From positions 1 to 8,952 of the forward strand of contig JAJTHR010000167.1 of the NCBI GenBank assembly GCA_021298935.1: DNA of 8,952 nt, read 5' to 3'. Within the stretch, counting starts at the first letter, position 1; each line of letters begins with the position of its first letter. The notes under the pieces were generated by a model. The model did no database searches. It was not told where the DNA came from and saw only the letters and a list, made by a program, of their open reading frames with translations. The DNA is from Parachlamydia sp. Its GTDB lineage: Bacteria; Chlamydiota; Chlamydiia; Chlamydiales; Parachlamydiaceae. A program made the translations under genes and the position numbers. Below are positions 7,095-8,952 of this stretch, piece after piece.

Positions 7095-7592
7095 TTATTC
7101 GTTCAAATGCTGATGCTTGGGAATGCCGCGCGCTTTGTTAAAAAGCATTTTTTCAATGGCATAATCGAGCGAAAAACGGCCGGGTCCGAAGGCCAAAACC
7201 AGCAAGGCAGCCAGCAGAAAAGTAAAGGGCGCTTGTGCGACAAATTGGCTGGGATCGTACCAGATGGCTTTGACGGCATCAAAATGCACGGTTGCGTAAG
7301 CTGTAAGCATGGTAATGATCAAAGGAATCGCCATCAATCTGGAAGCGAGGCCTAAAAGGAGGCAAATGCCGCCTAAAAACTCTGTCCAGGCTGCCAGGTG
7401 GGCAAAAAAATATTCATAGGGAAACCCCTGTTCGCTCAACAAGCTCGCAAAGGTATCAATGCCTTGTAATTTCTTCCAGCCAGCCAACAGGAAAAGTATC
7501 CCCCAGTTCAAGCGGCATAATAAAAGGATGGGTGATTTAAGTAGTCCTCCATAATAAATTAACGCTTGATAGACCCGGGTTAGTGCTAACAT
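7095..7592 (-). CDS. DoxX family integral membrane protein (165 aa)
   Basis: Four hydrophobic helices fit the DoxX fold: about 22-38 (RLNWGILFLLAGWKKL), 66-82 (AAWTEFLGGICLLLGL), 86-102 (LMAIPLIITMLTAYATV) and 123-137 (FTFLLAALLVLAFGPG), followed by the family's typical GPGRFSLD. Polar family features such as the early FLLAGWKKL, WTEFLGG and HFDAVKA are present. DoxX/DoxD proteins are small membrane subunits tied to quinone-linked redox chemistry; DoxD is a subunit of archaeal thiosulfate:quinone oxidoreductase. The start is set at ATG 7592 because GGAGA lies 5 bases upstream; a TTG at 7604 is in frame but would abut the upstream stop and leave that site inside the gene. It sits 12 bases after the TsdA-like cytochrome gene in one apparent operon, suggesting a membrane partner for it. 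That pairing is inferred. Confidence 0.9.
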   Translation of the reverse strand: MLALTRVYQALIYYGGLLKSPILLLCRLNWGILFLLAGWKKLQGIDTFASLLSEQGFPYEYFFAHLAAWTEFLGGICLLLGLASRLMAIPLIITMLTAYATVHFDAVKAIWYDPSQFVAQAPFTFLLAALLVLAFGPGRFSLDYAIEKMLFNKARGIPKHQHLNE

Positions 7593-7597
7593 TTCAT

Positions 7598-7602
7598 TCT
7601 CC
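7598..7602 (-). promoter_or_regulatory. Ribosome binding site of the DoxX gene
   Basis: The minus strand reads GGAGA, 5 bases before ATG 7592 and entirely inside the 12-base gap after the cytochrome stop codon. It decides between ATG 7592 and the in-frame TTG at 7604. Confidence 0.7.
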
Positions 7603-7604
7603 AA

Positions 7605-8474
7605 TCATTGCTTTTTTATAAAATGGGGACGGGGTTGTTTGATGACAAAGGAGGCCACATCAAGCGCTTCCTCCTCTGATAAGCTCGCATCCTGGAAAGG
7701 CATATTCCAATAAATAAAGGAAGATAGCATGCCCAAACGGTTCATCCCGGCCCCGTCGTTAAACGATTGCTGCCCCCACAACGGTGGAATGCTTTTCCCT
7801 TCAATTTCGGTCAAAACAGCCCCCCCCTCGCCATTTTCCTTATGGCAGGAAGCGCAGTAAGACATGTATAATTTTTGCCCTTTTTCTGGGTCGGGTGTGT
7901 GTTTGCTTTTTAAATTTTTCAAACCGAGCCAAGGGGGATCTTTCATTTGACCGACCTCTTTAGAAATCCACGTGAGGTAAGCAATAATGTCTTTCATTTC
8001 TTGCGAATCGCGCGGAAGGGGGATTCCATTCATGCTGCGCATGAAGCAATTATCCATCCGGTCTTCAAGGGAAATGGACTTGTTGTCCCGTTTGGAAAAC
8101 CGGGGATAAGCGGCCGTCACACCCACCAAAGAAATTCCCCCATTTTTGCCTCCAAGGGTGTCCCCGGCAAAAAGATGGCAGTTCGTGCAGGAAAGTTGGT
8201 TTTTAACATAATCCGGAGCATAATAGCCCGTATTTAAAACAAGGCGGTAGCCCCTCAAGACGCTATCGCGAATAGCGGGCGGAGCTTGTTCCGGATCCAT
8301 TAATTCAACGCTATAGAGCGTGTGAGCTTTGGCAAGAACGAGCTCATGCTTGAAAGAGCACCTGTCATAGCATTCGATTTCACGTGCTTTGTACTTAATT
8401 CCGTAGAAAAGGGCGATGCCAAGAAAGGCTGTAATGAAAACGATCAGGGTATTTTTCATGCAATAATTATCCAT
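7605..8474 (-). CDS. tsdA: Di-haem cytochrome c, thiosulfate dehydrogenase (TsdA) type
   Basis: Two covalent haem sites are present: CTNCH at 96-100 and CASCH at 207-211. Between them is the TsdA-like block LEDRMDNCFMRSMNGIPLP (136-154), whose C143 lies 43 residues after the first haem histidine, as I recall for the Cys ligand of the Allochromatium enzyme. The second domain has PPLWGQQSFNDGAGM (230-244) and NMP (257-259), with M258 a likely haem-2 ligand. TsdA enzymes interconvert thiosulfate and tetrathionate in the periplasm. The N-terminus (MKNTLIVFITAFLGIALFYGIKY) is an uncleaved anchor or signal peptide. The start is ambiguous: ATG 8474 has AAGG only 2 bases upstream, while ATG 8459 (284 aa) gives a more typical signal sequence. 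The DoxX gene follows in the same operon. A weak promoter-like TTGCCA lies at 8516-8511. Direction of the reaction cannot be told. An odd C-x3-C (C35, C39) follows the anchor. Confidence 0.88.
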   Translation of the reverse strand: MDNYCMKNTLIVFITAFLGIALFYGIKYKAREIECYDRCSFKHELVLAKAHTLYSVELMDPEQAPPAIRDSVLRGYRLVLNTGYYAPDYVKNQLSCTNCHLFAGDTLGGKNGGISLVGVTAAYPRFSKRDNKSISLEDRMDNCFMRSMNGIPLPRDSQEMKDIIAYLTWISKEVGQMKDPPWLGLKNLKSKHTPDPEKGQKLYMSYCASCHKENGEGGAVLTEIEGKSIPPLWGQQSFNDGAGMNRLGMLSSFIYWNMPFQDASLSEEEALDVASFVIKQPRPHFIKKQ

Positions 8475-8538
8475 TTCCTTATTGCATAATTAAAACTTTT
8501 TTATAGAAAATGGCAAGTTTTTTAAAAACAAGGGATTT

Positions 8539-8730
8539 ATGACAAAAAATACAGCCATCTTGACAGCCAGTGTCCTATCCTCTTTAGCTGTTTTTCTCCT
8601 CACTTTTTTTCTCGTTTACGATGATACTCAGGCGACAATTGGAAGTGTAACAGCCGCAATTTTAACTGCACTTTTATTTTGGATTTCTTTTATGATGCTG
8701 AGCTGGCTTATTCGTGTCTTTACTAAGTAA
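8539..8730 (+). CDS. Small two-helix membrane protein (63 aa), unknown function
   Basis: A short ORF starts at ATG 8539, with AAGGG about 4 bases upstream. It has two hydrophobic segments, about 6-27 (AILTASVLSSLAVFLLTFFLV) and 34-59 (TIGSVTAAILTALLFWISFM, then MLSWLIRVF), joined by a short acidic loop YDDTQ and ending in a basic tail RVFTK. A hairpin in the inner membrane is the simplest topology. It is divergent from the cytochrome gene across a 64-base AT-rich gap, and 29 bases upstream of the next gene on the same strand, so those two may be co-transcribed. I do not recognise the family. The good ribosome binding site and clean hydrophobic pattern argue that it is real. Confidence 0.72.
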   Translation: MTKNTAILTASVLSSLAVFLLTFFLVYDDTQATIGSVTAAILTALLFWISFMMLSWLIRVFTK

Positions 8731-8746
8731 CTAAACTTAAATTTAC

Positions 8747-8751
8747 AAGGA
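8747..8751 (+). promoter_or_regulatory. Ribosome binding site for the GTG-started gene
   Basis: AAGGA is spaced 8 bases from GTG 8760. It is the main reason for calling a GTG start here, since no in-frame ATG lies nearby. Confidence 0.6.
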
Positions 8752-8759
8752 CCTCACGC

Positions 8760-8952
8760 GTGAAACTCTACTGCCGTACTTTATTGCTATTTTCCTTAGC
8801 AGGAACTTTTTGCTTACCCTTTGCCCTAACAGCTGATGAAAAAGGGCACTCACTTTCCTTTGAAAAAGAAGAATTGGCAAAGACGCTTAGCCTAGAGGCT
8901 GCTCCAGCTCCTGCCCTTTTTAAAATATGGAAAGAAGCCCTGACTATCACAG
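8760..8952 (+). CDS. Secreted protein of unknown function (3' part missing)
   Basis: The frame is open from GTG 8760 to the window edge, 64 full codons. The N-terminus is a clear Sec-type signal peptide: basic start (M-K-L-Y-C-R), hydrophobic core TLLLFSLAGTFCLPFALT at 7-24, and a plausible cleavage site near ALTA-DE at 22-27. The mature part begins ADEKGHSLSFEKEELAKTL and continues with an Ala/Pro-rich stretch LEAAPAPALFKIW. No domain is recognisable in what is left. There is no in-frame ATG start nearby, and AAGGA at 8747-8751 supports the GTG. It lies 29 bases after the small membrane protein gene, possibly in one transcript. The protein is exported, so an envelope or periplasmic role is likely. 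Confidence 0.75.
   Translation, partial: MKLYCRTLLLFSLAGTFCLPFALTADEKGHSLSFEKEELAKTLSLEAAPAPALFKIWKEALTIT

Noticed and set aside
7038..7355. 105-codon plus-strand ORF starting in the gap before the GT2 gene
   Set aside because: Most of it is antisense to the DoxX gene; the predicted protein is low-complexity and basic without a ribosome binding site.
7947..8237. 96-codon plus-strand ORF opposite the cytochrome gene
   Set aside because: It is antisense to a gene with both haem motifs and has no supporting start signal.

Overview
The window reads as a piece of a moderately AT-rich bacterial chromosome. My best guess is an amoeba- or host-associated member of the Chlamydiae (a 'chlamydia-like' environmental lineage). 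That guess rests on a tandem family of proteins with a hydrophobic N-terminal domain followed by long coiled coils, resembling inclusion-membrane or effector proteins. It is an inference: no marker gene (rRNA, ribosomal protein) is present to prove it, and another intracellular Gram-negative bacterium remains possible. No tRNA, rRNA, CRISPR array, transposase or phage gene was seen.

Left third (1-3678, all minus strand): three tandem paralogues. The rightmost (338 aa) has a near-consensus promoter. The middle one (624 aa) follows after 65 bases and ends at a strong intrinsic terminator. The leftmost runs off the window edge. All share an N-terminal domain of about 130 residues (S-Y-x-I-[ST]-G, R-[VI]-x-G, P-F, S-S-x-x-I, V/I-E-[SC]-x-F-x-A-A-L-L-P, [ND]-P-x-K-A) and then diverge into coiled coils of different length. 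The C-terminal two thirds of the 624-aa member is much more AT-rich than the rest of the window.

Middle (3679-6941): a 209-base divergent intergenic region holds a perfect 22-bp inverted repeat with a 40-base loop and a 9-bp tandem repeat directly before the ribosome binding site of a GT4-like glycosyltransferase (plus strand). That gene converges on, and overlaps by 12 bases, a two-domain GT2-type glycosyltransferase on the minus strand. Together they suggest surface polysaccharide or LPS assembly.

Right third (7095-8952): a minus-strand pair encodes a membrane-anchored di-haem cytochrome c of the thiosulfate dehydrogenase (TsdA) type and a DoxX-family membrane protein, spaced 12 bases apart. 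The likely joint role is moving electrons between thiosulfate/tetrathionate and the respiratory chain. Divergent from it are a 63-aa two-helix membrane protein and the start of a secreted protein with a GTG start, cut by the window edge.
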